Origin: Galaxea fascicularis | Lineage: Eukaryota; Cnidaria; Anthozoa; Scleractinia; Euphylliidae | DNA: 64,000 nt | Assembly (NCBI GenBank): GCA_948470475.1 | Contig: OX419338.1 | Coordinates: forward strand, 28,496,548 to 28,560,547 | Reading direction: 5' to 3' | Shown: positions 21,605-34,200 of the stretch, one piece after another | Numbering within the stretch: position 1 is the first letter of the stretch | How the letters are laid out: each line of letters opens with the position of its first letter | The notes under the pieces: model-generated | The model's database searches: none | What the model was told of the DNA's origin: nothing | The model's input: the letters and a program-made list of their open reading frames with translations, nothing else | Position numbers and translations under genes: made by a program

Positions 21605-23027
21605 TAAAACTTTGGGAAGAAAGTAGACGAATGGGTCAGCGAACTTACTAAACTCGCGGAGTTTGCCATATCGCAGCCTCAAGCAAGCTACGCAGTCTTC
21701 ACTTTCGGTCTGCAGTACCGTTGGACATATTCTTAAGAACATTACCGGATATTGCAGAATTACTAGAGCCACTCGAGCGTGCGATTAATGAGGTTCTCAT
21801 ACCAGCTGTCATGATCACTGACGATACAGTCACTGAAGTAGAGCGCGACCTCCTTGTTTTCCCTGTGCGTATGGGAGGCCTTGGATTTACAGATCCTGTA
21901 GTAGGCATTTATATATTATGCTAGCATAATTTTTGGCATAATTCGAGCAAACTGGCATAATTTCTGCCAAGTAGCAATGCTAGCATAATTTGCGCATTTT
22001 GATAATTATCAGATAATTTTTGATGCTATTATTTGATAATTTTTTGTTTCTAGTCCCAAACACTTGGTGACCTTAATCGATATTTAAAGTTTTAGTTAAA
22101 CTAGTAGCATTTGTAGTTCACTGTGAAGCACTGAGCCCGGGTCTGAGGTGCATTGTGGATTTGTTGCGTTTCTTTCCTGTAGACGAACGGCTTCTAGTTA
22201 AAAAATATATATATTGGACTTATTTGCATTTTTTCAAAGAGCATAATTTAAAAAAACGATGGCATAATTTGGAAAAAAGAGCATAATGTTAGCATAATTT
22301 GGCCAAAAAAAAGCAATGCTACTAGCATAATATGCCACTTTTACTAGCATAATCTATAAATGCCTATCCTGTAGTGGCCTCATCTTCTGAATACGAGGCT
22401 TCAATCAAAGTTACTGACCCGCTCGTGAGGCGAATTGATGAGCAAGAGCACCAGCCTCCAGATGCCTCGGAAATTCGAACACTGCAAACTGAGCACACGT
22501 AAAAAAAAGAAAGGCGAATGTCAAAGTGAAAGGCTGAAGCAGGGGAAGAACCCCCTGCCAACGAAAGCTAAGCGAGCTGTTGAGTTAGCTTCAGGAAGGG
22601 ATCATCAATTGGCTGACTGATTTCCCTCAAATTAAAGAGCTAGATTACAATCTAAATAAGAAGGAATTTAGAGATGCAATCAAGTTACGGTACGACTGGG
22701 AAATAACGGACACACCCATAATATGCGCATGTGGTGTTCAATTTAGCGTGATCACGCAATGGTGTGCCAACGCGGCGGATTCATTATTCAGCGCCATAAT
22801 GAACTGCGCGACTTGGAAGCAGAAATGTTAAGGATGGTCTGTAATGATGTGGAAGAAGAGCCAGTTCTTCAGGAGGTTGCTGGGGAGACGTTAAATCATG
22901 GCGCTAACAAAGCCCCGGACAGTCGTTTAGATTTTCACGCTCGAGGCTTTCGAGAGATACAGAGATCTGCATTTTTCGATGTTCGAGTGGGTCACCCTAA
23001 TGCAGACTCGTACTCGTGGTACAGGGT
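21605..23027 (+). pseudogene. Reverse-transcriptase-type retroelement polyprotein, decayed and interrupted
   Basis: Blocks in order are [67 protein letters not shown], then (after the inserted MITE) [74 protein letters not shown] and [13 protein letters not shown]. The blocks are spread over several frames with stops, so the copy is dead. The family is a common cnidarian retroelement polyprotein, and the remnant at 18236-18492 carries the C-terminal end of the same type of protein. Its exact clade is not certain from these pieces. Confidence 0.7.
21902..22366. mobile_element. hAT-like MITE with 8-bp target duplication
   Basis: The ends TAGGCATTTATA and TATAAATGCCTA form a 23-bp inverted repeat with one mismatch. 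TCCTGTAG is duplicated on both sides (21894-21901 and 22367-22374). The interior is full of GCATAAT and its complement. Removing it restores the host reading frame across the junction. Size, 8-bp duplication and TAGG terminus suit a non-autonomous hAT element. Confidence 0.9.
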
Positions 23028-24150
23028 AATTTATATAAATGTAGTATTTCATTACATATTGTAATTGCAGAATGATATAGTATTTTATCATTGTAAATGT
23101 CTAAAAGGTTGTTGTAAATAATAAAGCTTTCTTCGAATATCTGCCGCACGAAACATCGCACAGACTTGAATCTTTCCGAGGCTGTTTAGATATTCGTCTT
23201 CTTTTATATCTTTGATTCTTGACTTTATTTGTTGAATGGTTTGGATTATGGTTTGACAGTGAAAACCGACAAATCCTACACATTATTTTTAGCATTGCGC
23301 AGATTTGCGTGACCTGTCGGGTCAGCAGATGTCCAATCATAAAACGCGTAAGAAGTCGTAAGAAATGGATACAGAAATCCCCGCAAACCTGCAGGATGTC
23401 AGAACAAGATTTTTGGAGCCGTTGCGCAGACGGACTATAGGTGGGTTCACACAAGACCCTCAAGTGCACTTCAAGTGTACTTGAGTTTAAGTGCACTTTC
23501 AAGGAAGGTTTCGACCTTACTTGAGACTGCCCTTCGGTACTTTAATTTGATGTTTTAATGTTTCCGTGCCGACTAAGTTCGGTTTTCACCAAGGTCTCGA
23601 GTGACAAGTCCAGTTGCACCGCAGGCTAGAGGCCCGTTGAGAAAATAAATATCCCTGAAAACCAAAACAGAGGGTGATTTCCTTTCGGCGCTTCGCGCCT
23701 CTTCGCCGCGTAATTTCCCTTCTCCAAACGAAAAAAAATAACCTCTGGCACCCAGCGTACGCAAAGGGAGGCTCGACTGTAATGATTTATAATAACGTGA
23801 GTAAATGCACGTCCTGAATTTTTTCAAGCTTCTTTACGCAATTGTACAAATTGTGATCACAACTGCGACGATCATTCTTTATTTGATATAATAACGTTTG
23901 AAGCACACTTTGTATATAAGCTTATATGTAATCAAGTGTGCTCCACAACTCTGTCAACCCAGGGAACTTTACGGCCAGACTGTTAATTCAGTTTACAATA
24001 TATATTCACAAAGCAGGCATTGTTCACTGTCAAGCAGCAACACCCTCCAAAATTGTCCTACCGAGAGAGGACTGGGCTCCAGTGCTTTGAGGAGGTATGT
24101 AAATTACTTGACTTGCACTGTTGTCGCATACTGAGTGTTTGCAGCTGACT
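23028..24150. other. Non-coding stretch with scattered repeat fragments
   Basis: A palindromic AAGTGCACTT cluster lies at 23459-23500. A solo arm of the foldback family seen at 37303-37450 is at about 23827-23875 (GCTTCTTTACGCAATTGTAC). No gene is recognised. Confidence 0.4.
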
Positions 24151-26083
24151 CATCATTGGTTTTGAAGGTAAGAAATAGAGAATAAGAACATTATTTTCAC
24201 ACTAGTAGAGCAACCAGTAGCCTTACTGTATTTAGCGATCGCATTTTAGCCCAGTTCCAAAGCATAAAACCGACAATTAGAGTAAACCCGCCAACAAAGG
24301 TTTGGAACACATCGATCGTCTGTCGTTGTCGCACTCGGCACTTGTACTTTGCTCTACGGATAGAAATTATGTTATTTCACATTATTGAATGCATTCAGAA
24401 ACGAAAAGTGGCAGCACTTGGGGTTCATTGATCAGGTTATAAGCTTATGCAAGCTCAAGATGCCTGCAAAGAGTGCCAAATGTCTTTATAAACAAACATC
24501 GGTTCTACTTGGTTTTCAGTAGAGAAAAATATTAAATTTTGGCCAACTGGCTCGGTTCACCGTTGCTTAAATATTTCACGTTTTAATATATATAACAATT
24601 CTGAAGTTCAGTATCTGTTGCTATAACTGGGTTAAATGGAGTTGAACGAGGCCTCAATAATGTGTTCAGAACCTTACAGAAAATTTACAAGTTTCTAATA
24701 ATTATAAGTCGGCACGTGAGCTTCCGACTAGATGTGAGCTTAATATTTTTAAAATTCAAAATGCATGCCTCATTTGAAAATTATGTACCGATGGCATAAT
24801 TACGCTGTAATGAAAAACAGGCATAGCAACCATTCTCAGAATCAAACACCATATATATTCCTCCAAGAAATATATACGTGGCATTTATTTATAAAGCTAG
24901 GTGATGGAAAATTTAGACTAAAAGGCAGCCAAGTGCAGACTTTTCAGGGAAAAAAGCTTTGCTCCCCACCCCCCATTACTCAGTCAATGAAAATTCATAG
25001 GTGTGGAGGGAGGCACTGGGGTGTAGTGAGCTATTTTTTCCAGAGGGAAGGGAAAGGAAAAATGACCCCATGAATATTTTGTGGAACACCACATTTCTTA
25101 GTTACAGAAAACATCCTTGTATTAATCCCATTGTATTAGACTTTCCTTTAACAAGGGCTGCCTACTTGGAGGATAATGCATTTATAATCATCATCTGCAA
25201 ACAGGCTTTGGCACATTATGTCAGCAAAATTTATTTTGAGCATAATAGCATGGGGAAAGCATCGAGCATAATGCCAGCATTTTAGCAAGATTTTTGTATC
25301 ATTAAAAAGGAAAAAATTGTCTAAGGTTATGAAATTCACCAAGAAACAGCCAAACATATATCTGTCCTGAATTAAAAAAAGATACTCATAAATTTTTCAC
25401 CCAATACACTTACTAGCTACCACACAGCTTCTTTGCACTAGTGCTTTGTTAGAGCGAAATTAATAGCACCCCGCCCCCCTAAGTTACCCCTCTTATTTTA
25501 ACCAATTATTGCCACCGTTAGAACCAACACTTGGCTACATCATTGCATCCAATTCAGATTATTAGTGGAGGGCAAAGTGTCAAAAAAGGGTAATGCCCTT
25601 GCTGAATACCTACACTTCACAGGTATGTTCTCTCAAAATAGGACAGATATATTTCAGAGGTTCCAGCCAAAACTAGAGAGACCCTGGGTCTAGTCAATGC
25701 CCACATTCATACTGGTCAGTGGTTCAGTGTGTGCAGCCCCATTTTGACTGTTGGTGCCAAGCCCAAAATTGTAATTTTCGGGTTTCCATAGACATACATT
25801 CTAGTTACTGAAAATTTTTGTGTCTGTTATTTTGTATGTATTGAACTTTCAAGCATTTTAGCAAGGCCATAAGAGCATAATTAAGCATTAGCATATAATA
25901 GCAGTTAAAAATCAAAGAATAAAGTGTCAAAGCCTATCTGCAAAAGACCTTTCTACATGTAATTCAACAATATGTTGTTGGTCGTTTTACAAACGTTTAT
26001 TGAAATGTCTTGAAAGAGCACTATGGAATTTGTGAACCGGCCAAGTTTTACTATAATGTTTAAATCAGAAGTTCCATTTAGTC
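24151..26083. other. Non-coding stretch
   Basis: Open frames at 24765-25073 and 25001-25285 have no recognised similarity. Several GCATAAT motifs at 25210-25280 and 25870-25900 resemble the interior of the hAT-like MITE, but no clean ends were found. Confidence 0.35.
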
Positions 26084-26087
26084 TTAA

Positions 26088-27362
26088 GGTATCATGGTAG
26101 GTGGATTGACAGTGTTTGGAAATCGCGCCCTTACGTTGACGCATTGAAAGAAAACCTCATCAACCCATACATTTTCTGAAAGCTTAATAGTTATACAATA
26201 CAATCATAAAAGTCAGTGTTGCAGTGATATTAAAAGAAATGCCCAGAAACACAGCTTCGCTTAAATTGGTTCGTTTCCGCGCGTAAATTATCGGATTGGC
26301 GTGATTAATATCGGAAATGTTTTCTCACACATCACCCTCAAAAACCGTGTCTGCGACTTTCCAGATGCGGTTTGGTTTTTTTTTTTACAACCTCCTAAAG
26401 TTTGATATTGTCCATGGGGACGTTCCTTTGTACATAAGAGGCCATAACTCGGAAACGGAAGCAAAATTAAACAAAGCCCGACACAGTTTTTCGAACAAAG
26501 TATCCTTGAACATGCCTGCTGATTTTCAGCTAATTCTGTCAGAAGACGCACATAAACGAACTAAAAATGTTCACCCTTATATGCAGTTTTATGTTATCGA
26601 GAAAAAGACGAAAAACGTTTTATGAGATTTCTGTGATTGGGTGTTAAAAATCCCAGCATGTAAGAAGATTAAATGACGCATTGACAGATGTCGGCACGGG
26701 TCAGTTTACAACAAGAATGGCTTATGACAACTTGAATTAAACAGACGTCTTCAATTCTGGCACGAAAACCAGTGAGTTCGTTCTCTAGCGATATATTTGT
26801 GCGACTAGCAGTCTTGATGCAGGTTGCTCTACGGCTTTATTGGCGGGACTAGTGTCCTCCAATAACCATTTGTCTTGGCTGTAGTTCGACCCACGGTCGC
26901 TCAGAGCCAAAGATCTTGCTTGTTCCACACAAAATTCCTTGATTCCAGATTTTCGCTTCTTCGGCTTCTTCGAAGACACAAACGGACAAGACGTTTTCTT
27001 GCGTTTTTGTCCGGACATTAAGAACTTCAAAAACTAAGCTTGTCAAGAACGAAAGCCAACCAGCGATAAAAACAACCGGATCAAGAACGGTTCGCGTGCA
27101 CATCTCTTTCATTCAAATGAACCATCACACCGCATTCGCATTACAGGTGACAACCGACGGTAAATTTTAATTAGAGATGACAGGAACTTGTCAATGCACC
27201 GTCAGGGGTTAATGAGATTCAAAAATAGTTTTTCTCTTTACCTTAAAAAGTAAAAAAGCTTTTTTTCCCATTCTTTTTTCAAAATATTCATCTCAGTCTT
27301 CTCAATTTGAACAGCAAAAAAAAAAATTCTATTTTTCGTCAAAATCCACCTACCATGATACC
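26088..27362. mobile_element. 1.3-kb TIR element inserted at TTAA
   Basis: The ends GGTATCATGGTAGGTGGATT (left) and its complement (right) are each flanked by TTAA (26084-26087 and 27363-27366). A TTAA duplication is the mark of piggyBac and a few other superfamilies. The terminus does not begin CCC as in typical piggyBac, so the superfamily is open. Interior frames, about 100 codons (+) at 26317-26625 and about 85 (-) at 26849-27112, do not resemble a transposase. Confidence 0.75.
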
Positions 27363-27366
27363 TTAA

Positions 27367-28937
27367 ATTTTACATTTTTTGTATCTATATTCTATGGGCA
27401 ACCTTTGTCCATCCATGTACAAACGTCTCTGAAATTCACAGAATTGCAGAGCTATATTTTGCGATAGTAAAGTTTAAAGTATGGTGTACCATATGGCCAC
27501 CTCGTTAATATGGAAGGGTTGTCATTAAGGGCCAGAAGAAGGGATTTCCTAACTCAAAACCATTCATCAACAGTCAGATTCCTAGGCTGCTTTTTGCACA
27601 TCCGTGGCTGCATCAAGAATTACTGACAGCCCTGATAACTATGGGCACCATGTGACCACAGCCTCTTGTTTTTCATCCCAGCTTAATGCCAATACACAGG
27701 GTTCTCAGTAGTAGCTGGCAACCGGCGAATTCCGCCGTCTGTCAAGACGAAAGTAGCTGCCTGTGCTGGCTATGAAATTTGCCTTTGTGTGCCTCTGGGC
27801 TGAAGTTTGGCCGCCTATAAGTATTTCTGGGCCGTCTGACAAAAAAACTACTGAGAACCCTGAATACAGTTTCTCATAAGCTAAGGAGATCCTTTTAATG
27901 TGGCCACCCTGTTGAAGTGACCAGTGATATAAAGATATGCCTTTCAATTAAGTTCAGAATCTTTGCTTTTAAAAAGTTAGTACCAGTATATGTAACAGGT
28001 TGTTCCTGCTTATGAAAGCCAGTTAAGTTCACTTGAAACAATTACCTGCCATGAAATTTAAACCAACATTGGTGGCTGTTTTAACATACTTCCACCTTAC
28101 TTTCCAGCAGTGGGACTTTGAGTCTTTATCGCCTGACCAGTATATGAAAATTTAAAATTAGTGTAACACAGGAGAATGGTCAATAATAATATTAATAAAT
28201 TTATGAGTTATTTTGTTATCGCTTCTATGTACTCCCATCTGACCTCAGAACAAATTAAAAATACAAGTTACTAAAGTGTATTGTCCCATTGGCTTCAGCA
28301 CTCTCCATTGTTCAAGTGTTACTGTGTATCAGAATATTGTGAATAAGTTTTATATCTCTTGGGAAGTTCATTTGTGCAGATAAGTTATATTCATTGCTAA
28401 TGCAGGAAACTAACAGGGTTCTTCTGGAATTGTTTGGAAAGTGGCAACATGCCATTCCAAGTACTCATAGGTGTGAGGCAGATTTCTCTCCTATGCTCGA
28501 TCTGTCGATTCCTGTTAAACATTTGGTAAATCCACTGACCAGTGAAATTGCAGATCAGAAGAGAATATTTTAACTGTAGAATAGCTTGCTCGAAGGCTAA
28601 CATGGTTTTCAACCAGAAACCAATGATGGCTGCTGAACATATTGAGGTCCTAGACTATGAGTAGTCCCTTGTGATCCTGGAGAAATACTTTGGGTCAACA
28701 TAGACAGCCAAGTTCAGGCCATGAGTGATTCATTGTCTTTTGGTTCACATCACAAATTTTATCAAGGTACTACATATCATTAAATTTGATCCTACAAAAA
28801 CTCAATCATGCATAGAATATAACACAAGTGTCACACTTGTCTTTTGGTGCTTTCAGCTGGTAACAAAGGAGTCAACACCATATACCAGCATGGGGTTATA
28901 AGCCACTTAAGTCAGAAAAAGAGCTCTTTGTAACTTG
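27367..28937. other. Non-coding stretch
   Basis: No gene is recognised. The sequence at 28460-28560 translates on the minus strand to FTGQWIYQMF. A weakly similar TGRWMYK block occurs at 32990-33030, perhaps from one dispersed repeat. Confidence 0.35.
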
Positions 28938-29024
28938 GGGAGCGGGGATGGCACAGTGGTGAGAGCACTCGCCTCCCACCAGTGTGGCCTGGGTTTGATT
29001 CCCGGCCTTGGCGCCATATGTGTT

Positions 29025-29073
<49 letters not shown>

Positions 29074-29210
29074 ACTCTGGTTTTCCCCTCTCCCCAAAAA
29101 CCAACACTTCCAAGTTCCAATTCGATCTGGGATGCACAGACATGTTTGAATGAGTTCTCTTGAGCTCTTTCGTGTTCCGTGGGTAAACAGATAACAAAAA
29201 AAATACAATT
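28938..29210 (+). mobile_element. tRNA-derived SINE
   Basis: A tRNA-like head has an A-box (TGGCACAGTGGTGAGAGC) and a B-box (GGTTTGATTCC). It is followed by a body containing CAAGTTCCAATTCGATCTGG, a block shared with the SINE fragment at 39770-40022, and an A-rich tail near 29190. Such elements are transcribed by RNA polymerase III and moved by LINE machinery. Frames across it on the minus strand are translations of the repeat. Target duplications are not clear. Confidence 0.75.
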
Positions 29211-29270
29211 GGATTTGAAGGAGGTTGCTGCCCAGTTTTCCAATCTGATCATTCATTTGCCCAATAGGCC

Positions 29271-29496
29271 ATTTTACAGTTATGTGTTCAGTGACCTGGC
29301 CTTTGGGTAGAAGTGAGGCTGCAGTCGACCTTGTTTTGATACAGACCTCACTGCTTTCCTCATGTAAATCATGTTGTTGTTATGCTAACTAGTCTGCATT
29401 TACATAAGAAAGACAGAGAGGTTTGTATCAAAACAAGGTCACCCCCAGCCTCGCTTCTATTCAAAGGCCAGGTCACTCAACATACAACTGTAAAAT
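29271..29496. mobile_element. 226-bp foldback MITE, copy 1
   Basis: The ends ATTTTACAGTT and AACTGTAAAAT continue as near-complementary arms (GTGACCTGGCCTTTG / CAAAGGCCAGGTCAC) around GTTGTTGTTATGCTAACTAG. Copy 2 lies at 52588-52813 in intron 1 of the centrin-like gene. Confidence 0.85.
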
Positions 29497-29811
29497 GGAC
29501 TATTGTTGTCAAAATTTTAATGTTTTTGGTGAAATGAACTAATTGCAAATTTTATACCACTTCCAAATTAAGGGCAATTTTTCTGGAAAAATGCATTCAT
29601 CTTGTAATTTTGTACATTCTTGATGGAATGATGGATAGAAATAAGTATTTTGTCATTTAGTTTATAATGCATTGACCTCAGTCAAAATTGTATAAATGGA
29701 AGCCATGCCTCTCAGAAAGGAAATAATTATGCCTCCAAGAGGGACAATTCTAAATATTGTTTCATTCAGACTTTGCTGTTACGTTTAAACCCAAGTCATA
29801 CTCTTCTTGTC

Positions 29812-29932
29812 CTACCCCCTACCACTCTCCACCCCCTACTCCCCACTCCCAACTCCTCACTCCCCACTCCCCACTCCTCACTCACCACTCCCGACTCCCC
29901 CACTCCCCACTCCCTACTCCCCTACTCCCCAC

Positions 29933-29964
<32 letters not shown>
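29812..29964. repeat. C-rich tandem repeat (CCCCACT-type, about 7 bp)
   Basis: About 20 imperfect units of CCCCACT/CCCTACT. The opposite strand is G-rich with runs of four G (AGTGGGG), so it could form G-quadruplexes. Proline-, leucine- and serine-rich frames here are artefacts. Confidence 0.85.
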
Positions 29965-29966
<2 letters not shown>

Positions 29967-30120
29967 TGTATCAGGAATTGAACACATCTTGAACATTCAA
30001 GCCAACAGTGATTATTTAACCTTTTAGATTTCTGAAATCATCATTTATTCTTTACTATTTTTACTGTATTTCTCATGGCATTAGTCAACAAAACGTTTTT
30101 AAAATCAAAGGTAATATTTC

Positions 30121-30480
30121 AATAATAATAATGATAAATAATAATAATAATGATAATAATTGCATTTATTTAGCACAAAGTACTATTAATAGAAGTTTAT
30201 TCAGTTGTGCGTCACAGTATTACAAAAGAATAAACTGAACTGAATAAACTATATAACAATAAAACGACGGAAAGGCTAATTTAAAAAAGTGCAGTTTTAA
30301 AGCAACTTTAAAAGCGTCCTTAATCTTGATAATTATTAAAAATAACAGGTGGAAGTGCATTCCAGAGACTGGGTGCAGTTAATTGGAATGCATGATCGCC
30401 GAGGATAGGATGGAACTTAATACAAGGTGGTACAAGAAACATAGATTCATTGCTCGGGCAATTTCAGCAACTTCTGAAAA
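30121..30480. repeat. AAT microsatellite followed by a dispersed repeat
   Basis: An (AAT)n run at 30121-30162 is followed by GGTGGAAGTGCATTCCAGAG and CGATCGCCGAGGATAGGATG-like blocks. I recognise these as a widely dispersed cnidarian repeat, without a firm class. Confidence 0.4.
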
Positions 30481-30749
30481 CACGCGTGATCATTAATCCT
30501 TAATTTTACTCGGCCCCATGCAATTGGCTATACTAAGTGATAGTTTACAGTGTAGTTTTCCCTGGTCAAGTGTAGGTGTGAATGCTTTTGAGCGCCAATC
30601 AGAGTGAGCTTACAGTTTGCAGTTGGCAGTTGTGTGTCCAAAGCACAGGGTTGGGGAGTGGGGCTTTTGTATACTGTGACTGCAGTAGAATTTTGGTTGT
30701 ATAGACAAATCGTGCAGGCACTTTTGACCTTTTGACAAATCCACTTCCT

Positions 30750-30965
30750 TTGGGTTTGCTTTACTTTGCTGTGATTGGTTCGCAAACCTCGCGCTGCTTT
30801 CTCAGCCAGTAAGCAGTAAAACCAAATCAATAGTGACTTGGGCGTGCACTGATTACGTGTAATTGGTCTAAATTCTGATTGGATCATTGTGCCATTTGCG
30901 CCTGTAGCGATTGGCCGGACTATTGCTCTTTGCTTTGGTAATAGCACTCAATTGAAAATTACTCT
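30750..30965. repeat. CCAAT-rich dispersed repeat upstream of zinc-finger gene 3
   Basis: GTGATTGGTTCGCAAACCTC, then repeated GATTGG words and CACTCAATTGAAAA. It resembles a common coral repeat. Its inverted CCAAT boxes lie about 350-500 bp upstream of the first exon, so it could also act as promoter sequence. Confidence 0.45.
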
Positions 30966-31287
30966 TTAAGGGTCTAAGCTTACATTGCTTGAAAGCTTGA
31001 TAGTTGTGGCATTTTCGTCTGCACAATTAAAATTGTCTGAAATGTCTTGCTTGTGGATGCAGATGGAAGGCGTGTTTCACATAATTTTTATTGAAGCCGT
31101 AAAAGGTCCTCTTAGGCTCCGTTAGTCGAACTTCTCATGTAGCGAATCCAATGCTAATTAGGAAAATCTGTTGTTCTACCTCATTTGCATTAGATTCGAC
31201 GTATGAACCGGACCCCAAGATCGCTAACTTGGATCCCTGGATTTTTAAACTATGCACTCTGATGTTATTATTTGTTTTACCCTGCAG

Positions 31288-34200
31288 GGAATGAGATCTG
31301 AGTCCAAGGTTGAATAATGTCTGAAAATACCACAAAAGGCGACAACTATAACAACCAAGCTGGAATTGTACCTGACTATGGTACAGAAGAAAGCAGATCT
31401 TTGACATGCGAACAGTGCAATAAGTGTTTTAAATCCAAAGCAAATTTGCGGCAACATAAACGAATTCACACAGATGAAAGGCCTCATGAGTGCAACTACT
31501 GTTTTAGGTGTTTTAGGCACAAGGGACATCTAAATGAACATATGAGAATTCACACCGGAGAAAAACCGTTCCGCTGCAACCTTTGCGAGAAGCGTTTTAA
31601 CCGAAAAGGGCTTCTTCACCAACATTTAAAAACTCACAGGGAAGACAAGCGTTCTGACCTCATCCACGCCGAACAGCTGTTGAGTGACAAAGAAGGTGGG
31701 CAGGCTTTCACAACTGTCTCACAAAGCGCGACAACAGATGAGCGAGACAAGCTTTCCGAAAGCATCCAGGGAAACGAGGGAAGTCAGGGACTAGTTTGGA
31801 ACGACGAAGCAGCAGCAACAAATATAGTGGGAGAGCCTTGTAAGTATGGACAGCATGATAAAGGTTTCCGATGGCACATGTATCTCTTCTTAAACTTTCA
31901 AGTTAAGTTACCCAGTGCAATTGGTCTCTATTACGGTAATTAAACTTTTTGACGTCAGTGGCCGTTTTTATAGTTGAGACGCATAATCCGTCTGGGACAA
32001 ACTTGGGCAAACATTTGCAGTGCACCTGGTTACTTCGCCTGTTATAAAGATGGGCACAAGACAGCATATTATACGTCTAGGCGAACTATCCCCTTTAGTA
32101 TGTCTTGGAAGACCAACTTCCTAGATAATTGGTGAAACAGAGAATTAACTCTGCAGTGTAAATTAAAGTGCTAGAGAAACCCATGGGTTTCTCTAGCACT
32201 TTAATTTACACTACAGAGTTAATTCTCTGTTTCACCAATTGTGTTTATAGTGCTACGCGGCACAACATATATATGTACCCTTACTTTCTCTTCGCCGCGA
32301 TTCACCACCTTAATCGTCCCCGACTTTCTCTGTCCGACCTCGGAGCTTAGTCGGCAGAGCAACGGTAGATCTAATCCGGAGGTCGTGGGTTCGATTCCCA
32401 CCGAGGTCATAAGAATTTTTTCTTTGCCTCGTGTGGTTCCCTGATACCCTTTACTAGGGCTAACGCCCAGTGGGTTTTTCATGGGTTTCTCTAGCACTTT
32501 AATTTACACTGCAGAGTTAATTCTCTGTTTCACCAATTGTGTTTATAGTGCTACGCGGCACAACATATATATGTACCCCAACTTCCTAGATAGTTCGTCT
32601 GGGTGACGCACTACAAAATGTTTGCCCAAGTTTGTCCCAGACGGATAAAATAAAAGACGCATAACGCATCTGGACGGATTATGCGTCTCTAGTATAAAAA
32701 CGGCCAATGAGGTCACAAAACTCTGGTGACACTGTCTAATTTAACTGTTAATAATACCGGTAATAGAATTCTATTCGTTGTTTCCCTTATTATACTGTTA
32801 ATGTATGCTACTTTGACATAATTTAAGAGCTGTAAGTCCGCTACTCGCATCGGTCATCTGTTCCATCTATGCTCCTAAATCAGTTATATTGAACAACAGC
32901 CTTTTCATTTTTAACTCGGAAAATACCTTTGTGGCGTTATTTCCGAGTTGTAGGTGTGAGGCTGATTTCACTCCTTTGCTGACCCCGATTAGTTTGTACA
33001 TCCACCGACCAGTGTATAACGCTTGGCATATATTCCGTCGCCCCATGTAAGGTAATCCGGATTCCGGAATCCAAGAAATTTTCGCTTGTGGAATCCGGAA
33101 TTTTGGGCTCTGAAATCTGGAATCCAACTCTCGGAATCCGGAATCCCGCCAAAGATTGTAATCCGGAATCCAAGTTGCTCAAAATTCACTCCAAATCGGG
33201 CTGATTGGGATCCGGAATCCAGTACCTGGAATCCGAAATCCACAGCATATAATCCAGAATCCACGATTGTCTCGGATCACCTTACACGGGGCGAATTCCG
33301 CATATGTACGGTGATAAACCAGAATCCAAGCTTAATGAAACTGTGCAACCTGGGCAAAATCACGATCACGAAACCGGCCAACAATGAAAAAGCAAATTTC
33401 GTCAAGATACTAAAGAAGAATAACGAAAGAAGAAAATAAGAACGGAAAATGCTTTTTACAATTTGTATGGGATAAAAGGAGCAAATAGCGGAAGACTATT
33501 TACTGGGCTAACTAGAAAACCTGACGGTTTATTTTGCTTCCTAGCTCGAACATTTTGCTAGCTTAAGTTAAAATTTTCTATTTTTAAAACATTACAGGAG
33601 TTTGTAAAACATAATGAAATTTTATGAAGAGCTTAGTAAAAGATTATTATTTATCTGTTGATCATGATCAAAGCAACAAAGATTTTCATTGTGCGTAAAA
33701 TGTGACGCAAGTGTCACACGTCTCTTTGTCATTCATTTTCCGATTTCAGTCCATGTTCATAGCCACTTTGATCTTAGAATAAACTGGCCTGAGGGTCCCC
33801 TATACCACTTTCCAAAATTATGCATTCACGTAAAAATATCAAGACTTTCCACACGTCACGAATAATTCTCAAACTTAGTTCACGTTCACGTAAAAACCGA
33901 GTAATTCACTTTTCACGTTAAATTGAAAAATACATTCACGGATTAATGGTCCACGTCGACTCGACGTGGACCATTAACCTGTTTACGCTCCAATGGTAGC
34001 TCTTTTTTTACTTGTAATCTTTTTGTCACGGCTTTTTGCAGAGGAGAAGGGCACCTGCCTTGTATTTCGTGGTTTACTGTCAAACGGTTCTCTGTCATAC
34101 ACCTTTCCCGTTATCTCTTCGGCTCATGCTCTCATGTACGGATCAGAAAACTAAAAACTAACTTTTAATCAATTCACGCAAAATAAGATCGCTCACCAAT

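Larger units (their letters stand above)
31959..32706. mobile_element. TIR element in intron 1 of zinc-finger gene 3, carrying a SINE-like insertion
   Basis: The ends TGGCCGTTTTTATAG and, inverted, TATAAAAACGGCCA are followed on both sides by GAGACGCATAATCCGTC, TGGGACAAACTTGGGCAAAC and ATTTGCAGTGC-like blocks. The flanks TGACGTCA and TGAGGTCA are only similar. Between the arms lie the long palindrome at 32127-32240 and a tRNA-like sequence. Confidence 0.7.

Noticed and set aside
28896..29256. Frames of up to 118 codons on the minus strand
   Set aside because: They lie across a SINE with tRNA promoter boxes, and similar peptides would appear wherever the SINE occurs.
29757..30027. Proline/serine/threonine-rich frames of 60-85 codons
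   Set aside because: Translations of the C-rich tandem repeat.
32336..32408. Functional tRNA gene
   Set aside because: The anticodon stem is broken and the invariant T8 and T33 are missing, and it sits inside a dispersed repeat.
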